Source: Polaribacter sp. HaHaR_3_91 | GTDB lineage: Bacteria; Bacteroidota; Bacteroidia; Flavobacteriales; Flavobacteriaceae | DNA: 64,000 nucleotides | NCBI RefSeq assembly: GCF_019278525.1 | Contig: NZ_CP058986.1 | Location: 3,487,001 to 3,551,000, forward strand | Direction of reading: 5' to 3' | Shown here: positions 9,636-18,146 of the stretch, one piece after another | How the letters are laid out: the number at the start of each line of letters is the position of its first letter | Numbering within the stretch: the first letter of the stretch is position 1 | Notes under the pieces: model-generated | The model's input: the letters and a program-made list of their open reading frames with translations, nothing else | What the model was told of the DNA's origin: nothing | The model's database searches: none | Made by a program: the position numbers and the translations under genes

Positions 9636-9941
9636 TTTAAAAAAAGGCAGTAATATAAAATTACCACCTTTCTAACTAACTGTAATAAGAATCCCCCAAT
9701 CCTTAAACAGTGTTTATTAATTATGTATTAATCTCATTATGGTTCAACAATAATATGATCTACAAAAACCAAAATTAAATATATTAAAAGCATAAAAGTT
9801 TTAAAAAAAGGCAGTAATATAAAATCACTACCTTTCTAATTAACTGTAATAAAAGTCCCCCAACTCTTAAACAGTATTTATTTAAACACCTTGTGCATCC
9901 CCAATAACACGATCTATAAAATCTGTATTGATATATAAAAG
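9636..9941 (-). repeat. Tandem duplication of the 3' end and trailer of the M48 peptidase gene
   Basis: Two copies of a roughly 155-base unit with a 164-base period, both beginning TTTAAAAAAAGGCAGTAAT at 9636 and 9800. The right copy contains the real end of the M48 gene. The left copy carries a decayed version of the last about 18 codons: the minus-strand reading VFVDHIIVEP aligns with the gene's DFIDRVIGDA before a stop. It looks like an old partial duplication drifting in the trailer. Confidence 0.65.
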
Positions 9942-11372
9942 CCTTGCTAAATTGTACAAAACATTTACTTCGCTATCATCTATTTCTCCATCAGCATAAG
10001 AAATAATAGATAAATCTCTTAAAATGTTAAGCTTCTGCATCACAGACAACACAACATCTAAATCTTTGGTAAGTTGTTGTACTTCACTAATCATTTCATC
10101 TTCTGTAAGTCCTTTTATGGTCATCATACAATTGGCAAAAACCTTCGGAGCTACAATACTGCTTAATGCTTGTATTTCCGAATCGTCTACAACACCATCT
10201 GCATTAGAAATTAAATAGCCTCCTAAAAACATTAAACGTTGTATTTTCTCAGAATGCTCACTTTCATCCTCTAAATTCTCAGGCTCCATTAAAGACATAA
10301 TTCGCTTAATTTCAACCTCCATAGCTTCTTCTGTAATTTCTCCAGAAATAGACTCATTAAAAGCTGCATAGGTTTCACTTTTATTAAAAAGCTCTAAGGC
10401 TTTAATTCTTAACGGGCTAAACGGATGAGTACTATACCAATCTGAAGGATCTAAATTAGAATCGTTTAAAACCTCTTCTAAATCTACAAATTGTTCTATG
10501 TACGCATTTAATTGAAAATCTAAAGAATCTGTTGTTACTCCTGATGATAATTTAAAGAAAGTACGACCAACAGCTTCAAAATTCTGACAACATAACAAGC
10601 CTGCTCTATCTGCACTTATTTCTGCATTTCTGTTCCAAGCATACAATTTCATTGCGTGAATTGGCGCCAAATCATTTTCGCCTGTATCTAATATTTGTCT
10701 TACAGGATAATCGAAATGCTCAAAAAGCACATGCCCTATTTCATGACCAACAACAAAAGTTAATTCCTCTTTAGAGAAACGCTCTAAAATTCCGGATGAT
10801 AAAATAATGTATAATTTATTATCGTCTGGCGGATAACAAGAAGCATTAAAAGTATCTCCTTGATATACAAAAAACTCAATATCAGCCTTAAGCTTTAGCG
10901 TTTTTTTACAATGCTCTCCTATTTCATGAAGCATTGGTGCTAAAGTCTTTGTCAACCTTAAACTAGATTTTAATAAATGCTTTCTAGACTTAAATTTACC
11001 ACTATTCTTATTTACTTTTTCTAACGTTTTTTGTATTAAATCGTCTTGTTGAAAAGCAATAACATAATCTCTATCACCATCATAAACTAATAAGTTTAAA
11101 TCAATATCAGCCCTATTATTTGTATAGATCCCTTCTACGGTTTCTACTTCTGTCTTATGATTTAAAGCATTTATATCTTCAATACGTTTGGTATACTCTG
11201 CCGCTAATTCTGTAGTTAAATTTTGAAAAACAATACTAGCTTCTTGTATTTTATCGAAATTTCCTGACGCTTGTGCATCATTTAAATCTGTTAACATTTT
11301 TTCTTGCGCCGTATTTAAAGCCGCTTGATGTTCTTTTTCTAAATCTGAAAGTGTTTCCGCTATATATGACAT
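9882..11372 (-). CDS. M48 family zinc metallopeptidase with C-terminal TerB-like domain
   Basis: A 496-residue soluble protein with no signal peptide. A helical, probably coiled N-terminus (1-70) leads to an M48 peptidase domain with HEIGH at about residue 207-211 and the third zinc ligand region NAEISADRAGLL near 250. The C-terminal part (about 385-490) contains two acidic helical repeats, SNADGVVDDSEIQALSSIV and SYADGEIDDSEVNVL, characteristic of TerB/tellurite-resistance-like domains. M48 enzymes usually handle membrane or misfolded proteins, but here there are no membrane segments. It is last in a minus-strand cluster, five bases after the next gene upstream, so cotranscription is likely. 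The cluster's purpose is unknown. Confidence 0.85.
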   Translation of the reverse strand: MSYIAETLSDLEKEHQAALNTAQEKMLTDLNDAQASGNFDKIQEASIVFQNLTTELAAEYTKRIEDINALNHKTEVETVEGIYTNNRADIDLNLLVYDGDRDYVIAFQQDDLIQKTLEKVNKNSGKFKSRKHLLKSSLRLTKTLAPMLHEIGEHCKKTLKLKADIEFFVYQGDTFNASCYPPDDNKLYIILSSGILERFSKEELTFVVGHEIGHVLFEHFDYPVRQILDTGENDLAPIHAMKLYAWNRNAEISADRAGLLCCQNFEAVGRTFFKLSSGVTTDSLDFQLNAYIEQFVDLEEVLNDSNLDPSDWYSTHPFSPLRIKALELFNKSETYAAFNESISGEITEEAMEVEIKRIMSLMEPENLEDESEHSEKIQRLMFLGGYLISNADGVVDDSEIQALSSIVAPKVFANCMMTIKGLTEDEMISEVQQLTKDLDVVLSVMQKLNILRDLSIISYADGEIDDSEVNVLYNLARLLYINTDFIDRVIGDAQGV

Positions 11373-11377
11373 ACTTT

Positions 11378-12547
11378 TTAGGCTTGAACTGTTATTTTTG
11401 AATTAGAAATTTTCATTATTTTTCCTTTTAAATCGAAAATTCCTAAAATTTGATCTTCTCCTTTTTTAGCTACAATGTTGTTTCCTGGTAACTCTACGTC
11501 ATACCCTTTTCCTTTTAGATAAAAGTATAAACTGTATTTATGTGGAAATCTATAATTGGCAGCAGATTCTGTAAAATGAGAACACATCAATGCAGGTTCA
11601 GTAATAGCCTTATTATCTAATTCTTCAGATTTAATAGTAACATAAACAGTTAATCCTTTAAAAACTAAAGGAACAAAACAGCTTTCCTGTCCCATAGAAG
11701 AAGCAATCGTAGAAAAATAAGCTCCTGGATCTGAACTAAATTCCTTCTTAGGGGTTATCATATCTTCAATTTTATAAGCTTCACCTATTGCTTTTACTAC
11801 TAATGATGTTTGTAAAAACTTTTCTGGAATACCACCTTGTGTATTTCCCCAAGCCCATAACCAACTTTTTTCATTTTCGGAATACGTACCAATAACCTGA
11901 ATATCAAAAACTTTATCGGTACCATACGTTAATTTACCTTCTAACATATCGCAATTCCAATCTAATCCTTTTACTGTTTCGGCAAAAATTACTTGTCTTT
12001 CATTAGAAATTACAAAAGATTGATTGTACAATTCTTGAATACTTACTTTATTTTCTTGTTCCTCTGTGGCTGCTTGTTTGTTTTCTGTTTCAGATGTTGC
12101 CGTTTCAGCTGCTGCTGGAGTTCCTTCTGCAAATTCTTCTAGTTTATCTTCTAATAAAGAAATAATACGTGCAGTTCTACGATCTACATTATCTGCGTTA
12201 ACAATAGGACTGTGATCAATTTTTAAAACAGCGTCTTCAAAAGTAATCGCACGGTCTAAATTATGTTCGTCATTTTCATTAACGATAACAACTTCTTTTA
12301 ATCCGGCTTTTAAAAGCTCCACACCCATATCATCAACACAAATAGCTTTAAAAGCTTCTATTAATGGCAGAAAATAGATTTTAGGAAACGTATCATTATA
12401 TAAATGAGAAAATCGATCTTCCATTAAAGTGTTCCAAGAAATATTTAAAGGAACAGTAAAACCTGCTGCCGTATTAATTTCTGTTTCTAATGCTGGAAAT
12501 AATTCTTTTTGAAATGCTTGGATAATTCTTTTTTCTTTAAGTCCCAT
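11378..12547 (-). CDS. Two-domain protein: unnamed N-terminal domain plus DUF6882-like C-terminus
   Basis: A 389-residue cytoplasmic protein. Residues 1-136 are clearly homologous to the whole of the separate 136-residue protein at 14275-14685 (shared MGLKE, EDRF, HLY, PKIYFLP, EAFK, DDMG, IDHSPI). A low-complexity Glu/Ala linker (about 140-165) follows. The C-terminal domain includes WLWAWGNTQGGIPEKFL and later beta-rich segments resembling DUF6882, often found near immunity-type proteins; this match is from memory and only moderate. It is positioned between an M48-TerB peptidase and an Sm-like protein and probably acts with them. Start ATG at 12547. Confidence 0.6.
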   Translation of the reverse strand: MGLKEKRIIQAFQKELFPALETEINTAAGFTVPLNISWNTLMEDRFSHLYNDTFPKIYFLPLIEAFKAICVDDMGVELLKAGLKEVVIVNENDEHNLDRAITFEDAVLKIDHSPIVNADNVDRRTARIISLLEDKLEEFAEGTPAAAETATSETENKQAATEEQENKVSIQELYNQSFVISNERQVIFAETVKGLDWNCDMLEGKLTYGTDKVFDIQVIGTYSENEKSWLWAWGNTQGGIPEKFLQTSLVVKAIGEAYKIEDMITPKKEFSSDPGAYFSTIASSMGQESCFVPLVFKGLTVYVTIKSEELDNKAITEPALMCSHFTESAANYRFPHKYSLYFYLKGKGYDVELPGNNIVAKKGEDQILGIFDLKGKIMKISNSKITVQA

Positions 12548-12590
12548 AATTCTATTATTTTAATTTTATTAATTTTGTTTTTATTTTATT

Positions 12591-13247
12591 TTATAATATT
12601 TGAAGTAGTTTTTCTTCAAAAATAGTGGCTAATTTTTCTGGTAAAGCTTTATCAATAGGTATTGATATAGTTAGTGTTTCTCCCTGATATTTAAGATCTA
12701 ATTTATCTGCTTGTTGTAGAATAATAGTATCTACTCCTTGCCAAGCTTCTTTACCTAATTCGTCTGTTACAATTTGATGTGTCGCACTTTTTAATGCTGT
12801 AAAAACATCCTGAATATTAAGCCTGGTATTTATTTCACTTAGAGAAATATCATTGATATCAAATTCTTTTATCTGACTTCCAAGTAAACTTTTTTCACTT
12901 TGCAACCAACGTTTTAGTTGCAAAACAGTTAAATTTTCGTTTTCTGATGATAAAGGCCTACTTATAACTCCTTTAGATAATTCTACAACCATTTTTTTAG
13001 GTTGTTTTATGGTAATCATTGCAATACTATGTAGGTTTAAAAAAGCTACTTCTTCTTGCGGAGAAAGGATACAAACCGATTTATTATGGTTATTGTCCTC
13101 TTTTAAATCTAAAATTATGCCTTCTACATAACCTCCATTGTTTAATGAAATAGCAATTAAAATGTCTTCTTTTTTCTTAAAAACAGATCGTAAGATTTCC
13201 TCTGGCGTTTGGGCTACAAACGCTTTATAATAATGTGTGTTTTTCAT
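12591..13247 (-). CDS. Unassigned protein with Sm-like N-terminal beta-barrel
   Basis: A 218-residue cytoplasmic protein I do not recognise. Residues 25-85 alternate short beta strands and Gly turns (ILIAISLNNGGYVEGIILDL ... VAFLNLHSIAMITIKQP), which resembles an Sm/LSm or SH3-like barrel. The rest is mixed helix and strand, ending in a hydrophobic strand and helix (LTISIPIDKALPEKLATIF). It is encoded between the lipoprotein gene (14 bases away) and the DUF6882-like gene (43 bases away), so it is probably part of one operon. The Sm-like reading is inference from the pattern; RNA binding is not shown. Confidence 0.55.
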   Translation of the reverse strand: MKNTHYYKAFVAQTPEEILRSVFKKKEDILIAISLNNGGYVEGIILDLKEDNNHNKSVCILSPQEEVAFLNLHSIAMITIKQPKKMVVELSKGVISRPLSSENENLTVLQLKRWLQSEKSLLGSQIKEFDINDISLSEINTRLNIQDVFTALKSATHQIVTDELGKEAWQGVDTIILQQADKLDLKYQGETLTISIPIDKALPEKLATIFEEKLLQIL

Positions 13248-13261
13248 GATAAAAAATAGTG

Positions 13262-14233
13262 TTATAAATCTGCTATGAGATATTGGTAATCTTGTGGCAA
13301 CTGTGAAAATAAATAAAGAAAAATATCGTCTTTATCTGTAGTTTTGTAATCGTAATAGGTTAAATTTTTCTTTTTTAAATTCGGATAATTCATTTCAACT
13401 AAATACATCCCTACTACTTCGGTTAAAGGCTGATTTTTCTCTAGTCTTTTTCTTGGTTCATGTTTTTCAAAAGCGATATAAAATGAATTTAAATCTTTTT
13501 GATTGACCCAAATATTGCTTAAAAAAACAGGAGAATTTGGCTTAGAAAATTCTTTTCTTATTATGTAATCTATATTTTCTGCCTTTACAGATCCATAATT
13601 ATTTGCAACAATAGCATTTTGCTTATATCTATATAATTCTGTGCTATCATTATACGCAGTGGGCTTTACTATCAATTCATAAAAACCCTTTTCTTCTCTT
13701 TCTATTTTAAAATCTATATGAGCTTCTCTTGTCCAGATATTTGGATATTTATCTAAAACGTTACCAATTTTATTTGAAAAATAATGAAACTTATTAAATG
13801 TAGGTTCAGATTTTAAACTAATACTAATGGAATGATTAAAGACATTTACATCAACACTTAAAACATCTTTATCTAACACTTCGTACAGTTCTTCTCTCAA
13901 TACAATTTCTTGTTTTTGATAATCTGTTAACGCCTTAATACTCCTATCTTCTGTATCATGAGACGAAACACAAAGTGCTTTATCTTTTGCATCCCATTCA
14001 AAATTGATAACAACTTTAAGGTTTTCTTTAAGTGCTAATTCTACCCAGTATAAATTAGGATCCATATTGGCAGCATTAAAATTTCTTTCAAAAGTTATAA
14101 TTTCATACTTGTTATTATGGTGCTCTTTTAAATACGCTACAAACCCTTTTTTTGCGTTCGTATTAGAAACTCCACAACCTACAAACAAGAATAAAATTCC
14201 AATTAAAAAACTATATAAAATCATTTTATGCAT
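13262..14233 (-). CDS. Unassigned lipoprotein of the M48-TerB cluster
   Basis: A 323-residue lipoprotein from the ATG at 14233: a short basic start, hydrophobic core (ILYSFLIGILFLFVGC) and lipobox Cys20. An upstream in-frame TTG at 14251 exists, but it would add six residues before the signal without need. The mature part is mixed alpha/beta with many charged residues and no family motif I know. It is the envelope component of an otherwise cytoplasmic cluster. It is 14 bases upstream of the Sm-like gene. Confidence 0.6.
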   Translation of the reverse strand: MHKMILYSFLIGILFLFVGCGVSNTNAKKGFVAYLKEHHNNKYEIITFERNFNAANMDPNLYWVELALKENLKVVINFEWDAKDKALCVSSHDTEDRSIKALTDYQKQEIVLREELYEVLDKDVLSVDVNVFNHSISISLKSEPTFNKFHYFSNKIGNVLDKYPNIWTREAHIDFKIEREEKGFYELIVKPTAYNDSTELYRYKQNAIVANNYGSVKAENIDYIIRKEFSKPNSPVFLSNIWVNQKDLNSFYIAFEKHEPRKRLEKNQPLTEVVGMYLVEMNYPNLKKKNLTYYDYKTTDKDDIFLYLFSQLPQDYQYLIADL

Positions 14234-14274
14234 ACCAATATCTTTTACCAATTACACTAAATATAAAATGCTTC

Positions 14275-14685
14275 TTATAAATTATTTTCCAATAAGTTAA
14301 CAAGTACTTTAATTCTACTATCAACGTCTGGTGCATTTGAAATAGGACTATGATCTATCGTTAAAACTCCATTTGAAAATGTGAATCCATTAGCAGGATT
14401 GTGATGATCTTTGGTATTTAATATGTGTATTTCTTTTAAGCTTTCTGCTAATGCTTCTTTTCCCATATCGTCACTAGCAATAGATTTAAAAGCTTCTATA
14501 ATTGGTAAGAAATATATTTTTGGGTATGAATCTGAATAAAGATGTAAAAAACGATCTTCAAATAAAGTGCTCCATTCAATGTTTAAAGTAACATCAAAAC
14601 CAGCAGCTTCATTTATTTGTGCTTTTAATTCTGGAAATTGTTCTTCTTGAAATGTTTTTGTAAATCTGTTTTCTTTTAATCCCAT
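14275..14685 (-). CDS. Stand-alone paralogue of the N-terminal domain of the DUF6882-like protein
   Basis: A 136-residue cytoplasmic protein. By eye more than half of its residues match residues 1-136 of the product of 11378-12547, including MGLKE, the EDRF..LY motif, PKIYFLP, EAFK, DDMG and IDHSPI. It ends exactly at the domain boundary, so it lacks the linker and the C-terminal domain. It is either a truncated duplicate or a single-domain partner. It is first in the minus-strand cluster, 107 bases downstream of the LytTR regulator gene. No function is known for the domain. Confidence 0.7.
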   Translation of the reverse strand: MGLKENRFTKTFQEEQFPELKAQINEAAGFDVTLNIEWSTLFEDRFLHLYSDSYPKIYFLPIIEAFKSIASDDMGKEALAESLKEIHILNTKDHHNPANGFTFSNGVLTIDHSPISNAPDVDSRIKVLVNLLENNL

Positions 14686-14792
14686 GATATTTTAATTTAA
14701 AGGTTATTTGTTTATTTACCTCAAAACTAATATTTGATTAGGATGTTTTTAAAACCGTTTTACATTTGTCGTTCTTCGTTTTATAATTGCTT

Positions 14793-15530
14793 TTATAATG
14801 TATCTAAAATCTGTTTTAAGTACGATTTTTTACGAGTAGCAACAGGTATTTTCTCGCCATTTGTTAAGTAAACAGTGTTATTGGCGTTAATGGTTTTTAT
14901 GTATTTTATGTTTACTAAATGTGATTGATGTATGCGCACAAAGGTGTGTTCACTTAAAATATTCTCATAATATTTTAGATTACGAGCACTCATTATTTTT
15001 TTATCTACAGTATGAAAAATGGTATACGCACCATCAGACTGACAACGAACAATGTCTTTTGTTTGAAGAAAATATTGTGCATCTGCTGTTTTAATTAATA
15101 AGGTTTTGTCAATTTCTTTTTTATTAATTTCAGAAACTTGGTTTAATGCATTTTTATAAACTTGTTCTTTTTTAAAACCAACTCTAAACCTATCTATACA
15201 CTCTGATAGTTCTTCTGAATCTATCGGTTTAAGCAAATAATCTATCGTATCAAACTTTATTGCTTTTATAGCAAATTCATCATAAGCAGTAGTGAAAATT
15301 ATTTTAAAAGTAATACTATCTAAAGCCTCCAAAATCTGAAAAGCATTACCACCAATCAACTCTATATCTAAGAAAACTAAATCTGGAGTTTCTTCTTTTA
15401 AAAATGAAATAGCATCTGTAACATTATCAATTTTAGCTACAACCTCAATGTCTTTTTGAGTATAGGTAATCAATTTATCTAATGTATTTAATGCATTAAA
15501 TTCGTCTTCTATTATAACTGCTTTTATCAT
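14793..15530 (-). CDS. LytTR-family response regulator
   Basis: A 245-residue two-component regulator. The receiver domain (1-115) contains the acidic pocket EDE (8-10), the phospho-acceptor Asp in LVFLDIEL (about 55), the Thr in FTTAYD and Lys in LLKPID. The C-terminal LytTR DNA-binding domain (about 140-245) has YFLQTKDIVRCQSDGAYT and TFVRIHQSHLVN. It overlaps the sensor kinase gene by one base (TAATG), so the pair is translationally linked. Its target genes are unknown; the cluster immediately downstream is a candidate. Confidence 0.93.
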   Translation of the reverse strand: MIKAVIIEDEFNALNTLDKLITYTQKDIEVVAKIDNVTDAISFLKEETPDLVFLDIELIGGNAFQILEALDSITFKIIFTTAYDEFAIKAIKFDTIDYLLKPIDSEELSECIDRFRVGFKKEQVYKNALNQVSEINKKEIDKTLLIKTADAQYFLQTKDIVRCQSDGAYTIFHTVDKKIMSARNLKYYENILSEHTFVRIHQSHLVNIKYIKTINANNTVYLTNGEKIPVATRKKSYLKQILDTL

Positions 15531-17380
15531 TAAAATTTTAATTTAAAAAATACTTTTGTTCCTGAAGGATTATTGTTTTTATCAAATAAATCTTGGAGTA
15601 TAAATGATTTTTCTTCTCCCTTTTTCCTCATTTTTAAACGCTCCTTAAAAATAGTTGTTGCATGTAGGTCTTCCGTTACTTCTTCTTCTTTTGCTTTTAC
15701 AGACCTCCCTACTCCATTATCTAAAATAACGAATAACAGCTCATCTCCTTTCTTTTCTATTTGAAGTAATAATTTACCATCCTCTTTTTTCTCTTTTAAA
15801 CCATACTCTATGGCATTTTCTAAAAAAGGTTGTAACAACATTGGCGGCACTTGTATTTTAGAAACATCCATCAATTGATCGATTTCTATAGTATACGAAA
15901 AAACATTATTAAAGCGTAATTGTTGTGTTTCTATATAATTAGAAATCATGGCAATTTCTTTATCTAAAGAGATTGATTCTTTTCTAACATAATCGAAGTT
16001 TTGTCGAATCAACTTAGAAAACTTAGCGATATAATTAGATGATTTTATAGCATTTCCTTCTAAAGTTATATTCTGGATAGCAGCTAATGTATTGAATATA
16101 AAATGTGGATTCATTTGTACACGTAGCAAACTTTGCTCTAACTTTGATGCTTTATTTGCTGCTCTTAACTTGGTATTATACACATAAAAAGCAGTTGCAA
16201 TGGCTAGAAATATAAATAACAAAATAGTACTTATTAAAAGCCACTGATTTCTTGTATTTATTTCTTTTTGATGATTTATTTCTGTTTCTTTTTTCTTTAC
16301 TTCATAATTAACATTTGCAAAATTTAAGAGTCTATCTTTTTCTAAAGCATTCACATTCAACTGCAAACTATCTCTAATTATTTGGTTATCTAAAGCTCTA
16401 ACAAAATCTTCTTTCAAAATAGAAATAGCAATAAGCTTACCTCTAACCTCTATTTCCTCTTTTACATTTTTATTAGCAACATAAATATCTAGGGCCTTTT
16501 TATAATTAACTGCTGCAGAGTCGTATTCAGATTTTAACAAAAACAAATTACCCAAACCTTTATAAGGCGCAGCATTTATTGCTTTTATATTGTTATTTAA
16601 AGTAGCAGCACCTCTTAAAAATTTTTCTGCATTTTCATATTTCACTGCATCAATGTAAGTGTAACCTATATTATTTAAAACACTTGCTAATAAGACAGGA
16701 TTCCGTATAGACTGACTTAAAGCCATCGCTTCAGAATAACTATTTAAAGCTTTATTATACTCCCTTAATTGCAAATAAACACTAGCTATATTATTTTTTA
16801 TTGAAACAATAGAAGTAGTATCCATTTCTTTAGAAAACAAACTATCCGTTATTTTTATATAAGACAAAGCTTTGTCATAATCTTTTAATTTAAAATGAAG
16901 ATTAAATAGTTGGTTATAAGCTTTACCTTCTATTCTTTTATCTTCTGTTAACTGAGCCAAATGCAATGCTTTAAGCGCGTATATTTGCGATGTTTCTACA
17001 TCTCCCATATGTAATGCAGCTCCACTTAATGTTATCAAACTACGCCCTTGGTTATAAATATCATTTAATTCAACAAATAATTTATAACACTTTAAATGCG
17101 TATTAAATGCTTCTTGATATTTAAAATTTATATATAAAAATTCTCCTTTTTTAAACAGCAACATTGCACGTTCTAAGGATGTTAAATCTTTCCTATTTTG
17201 TAATAAACTATCTAATTCTAAAAAAAAATATTCTGTTTGTGTTTGCGTAATACTATCTAAGCTAGCTAGTTTATTTTTTATGTCCGGGCGAATAACATCT
17301 TGTTTGGAACAAGCTAAAAACAATAGTATTAAAGACATCGCAAAACTTAATTGCCATAATCTTTTCTTTTTTAAAATCAT
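15530..17380 (-). CDS. TPR-containing LytS-type sensor histidine kinase
   Basis: A 616-residue sensor. A lipoprotein-like signal (LFLACS) is followed by about six TPR repeats (roughly 70-340; for example YNKALNSYSEAMALSQSI, YDSAAVNYKKALDIY), then one transmembrane helix (WLLISTILLFIFLAIATAFY, near 380-400) and a His_kinase domain with the phospho-acceptor motif QMNPHFIFNTL. A GHKL ATPase follows with the N-box NAIEYGLKE and a DNGVG G-box. TPR-LytS kinases with a LytTR partner are common in Bacteroidota. The signal sensed by the periplasmic TPR region is unknown. Confidence 0.92.
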   Translation of the reverse strand: MILKKKRLWQLSFAMSLILLFLACSKQDVIRPDIKNKLASLDSITQTQTEYFFLELDSLLQNRKDLTSLERAMLLFKKGEFLYINFKYQEAFNTHLKCYKLFVELNDIYNQGRSLITLSGAALHMGDVETSQIYALKALHLAQLTEDKRIEGKAYNQLFNLHFKLKDYDKALSYIKITDSLFSKEMDTTSIVSIKNNIASVYLQLREYNKALNSYSEAMALSQSIRNPVLLASVLNNIGYTYIDAVKYENAEKFLRGAATLNNNIKAINAAPYKGLGNLFLLKSEYDSAAVNYKKALDIYVANKNVKEEIEVRGKLIAISILKEDFVRALDNQIIRDSLQLNVNALEKDRLLNFANVNYEVKKKETEINHQKEINTRNQWLLISTILLFIFLAIATAFYVYNTKLRAANKASKLEQSLLRVQMNPHFIFNTLAAIQNITLEGNAIKSSNYIAKFSKLIRQNFDYVRKESISLDKEIAMISNYIETQQLRFNNVFSYTIEIDQLMDVSKIQVPPMLLQPFLENAIEYGLKEKKEDGKLLLQIEKKGDELLFVILDNGVGRSVKAKEEEVTEDLHATTIFKERLKMRKKGEEKSFILQDLFDKNNNPSGTKVFFKLKF

Positions 17381-17523
17381 AAAAACTGAAATAGAAAATG
17401 TTTGAACAAGCTAAAATAAGCAATCATCAATACTCTAATAAAAAAAATACTTTTATTTTTGCTAAACCAAACATTTTATTAGAACAAAATGGAAATTGAT
17501 AACAGTATTTTTTTTAGATTTTC

Positions 17524-17556
17524 TGCATCTTTATAGATCTAGCTTTGTCTATTAGG
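17524..17556 (+). promoter_or_regulatory. Candidate ECF sigma promoter in front of the DUF3703 gene
   Basis: TGCATC, 17-base spacer, GTCTATTAGG. The same 33-base architecture recurs at 17905-17937 with identical TGCATCTTT and GTCTATTAGG blocks. The layout, -35 box plus 17 bases plus a GTC-type -10 box, is typical of ECF sigma factors and unlike the housekeeping TAnnTTTG core. The -10 box ends only seven bases before the ATG, so the transcript is nearly leaderless. Confidence 0.65.
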
Positions 17557-17562
17557 AAAAAT

Positions 17563-17904
17563 ATGAGCAATCAAAAATTGAAATCAGAATTCAAGAATCA
17601 ATTAAATATAGCAAAAGTAGCAATATGCAAAAAGCAGTATAAAACAGCTTTTTATCATTTAGAAAACGCACATATCTTAGGACAAAATAACTTGTACAGA
17701 CATACTTTAAGTCATTATTACATGCTGATATTTGGCTTAAAAACAAAAAATAATAAAGAAATCATTGGGCAAGTCTTAAGAATTTTTGCATCTATTTTGT
17801 TTACATTAATTTGGGTTCCTATAGGTAATACAGGCGGTACCAACATTTCTCCAGTAAAAATAATTCCTATTAGAAAAGAATTAAAAAAATATTTCTTAAA
17901 TTAA
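17563..17904 (+). CDS. DUF3703 family protein
   Basis: A 113-residue protein with a helical N-terminus (FKNQLNIAKVAICKKQYKTA, HLENAHILGQ), a HTLSHYYML motif and the C-terminal signature VPIGNTGGTNISPVKIIPI, which I recognise as DUF3703. A hydrophobic helix (VLRIFASILFTLIWVPIG) may contact the membrane. I take the ATG at 17563. A TTG frame start at 17545 lies within the promoter -10 box and is rejected. DUF3703 genes are often found near heavy-metal resistance genes, which fits the Cys-rich peptide and sigma factor that follow. Biochemical function is unknown. Confidence 0.78.
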   Translation: MSNQKLKSEFKNQLNIAKVAICKKQYKTAFYHLENAHILGQNNLYRHTLSHYYMLIFGLKTKNNKEIIGQVLRIFASILFTLIWVPIGNTGGTNISPVKIIPIRKELKKYFLN

Positions 17905-17937
17905 TGCATCTTTTTAAATGATACCCCGTCTATTAGG
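17905..17937 (+). promoter_or_regulatory. Candidate ECF sigma promoter in front of the Cys-rich peptide
   Basis: TGCATC-N17-GTCTATTAGG, starting one base after the DUF3703 stop codon. It is identical to the promoter at 17524-17556 at 19 block positions, while the spacer differs in most of its middle. A leader of about 15-20 bases to the ATG at 17960 is expected. It would also drive the sigma gene downstream. Confidence 0.7.
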
Positions 17938-17959
17938 TGAACATTAAATATAGAATATC

Positions 17960-18061
17960 ATGAAAAATACAAATTGTAACTGTAATTGTGAAGGTTGTAA
18001 AACCGAAGATTGTAAAAATTGTATATGTACAAACTGTACGTGTAATAATTGTAATTGTTAA
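17960..18061 (+). CDS. Metallothionein-like Cys-rich mini-protein
   Basis: A 33-residue gene starting MKNTNCNCNCEGCK. Eleven of 33 residues are Cys (positions 6, 8, 10, 13, 18, 21, 23, 26, 28, 31 and 33), mostly as CxC and CxxC, with Asn, Thr and Lys between. It has no hydrophobic core and no signal peptide. Such composition is that of a metal-thiolate cluster peptide, hence metallothionein-like. It is preceded by an ECF-type promoter and followed by the SigZ-like sigma gene. It is unlikely to be chance: TGT codons recur at regular short spacing in otherwise Cys-poor DNA. Metal binding is inference. Confidence 0.72.
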   Translation: MKNTNCNCNCEGCKTEDCKNCICTNCTCNNCNC

Positions 18062-18065
18062 ATAA

Positions 18066-18126
18066 ATATCATTTCGAACTGAGGAATAAAGAGAACACTC
18101 AATCGTTACTCATTTCGGAATGATAT
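18066..18126. repeat. Imperfect inverted repeat between the Cys-rich peptide and the sigma gene
   Basis: ATATCATTTCGAA and TTCGGAATGATAT bracket about 35 bases containing GAGGAATAAAGAG. It resembles the dispersed GTCATTCCGA/GAGGAAT elements, including the copy inside icmF. As RNA it would form a hairpin between the two genes without a U-tract, so it may adjust the peptide:sigma transcript ratio. Confidence 0.55.
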
Positions 18127-18146
18127 CTTATACTTAAAAATACCGT

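Noticed and set aside
9443..9667. 74-codon minus-strand frame in the decayed region
   Set aside because: It runs opposite to a more coding-like plus-strand frame and has no family likeness.
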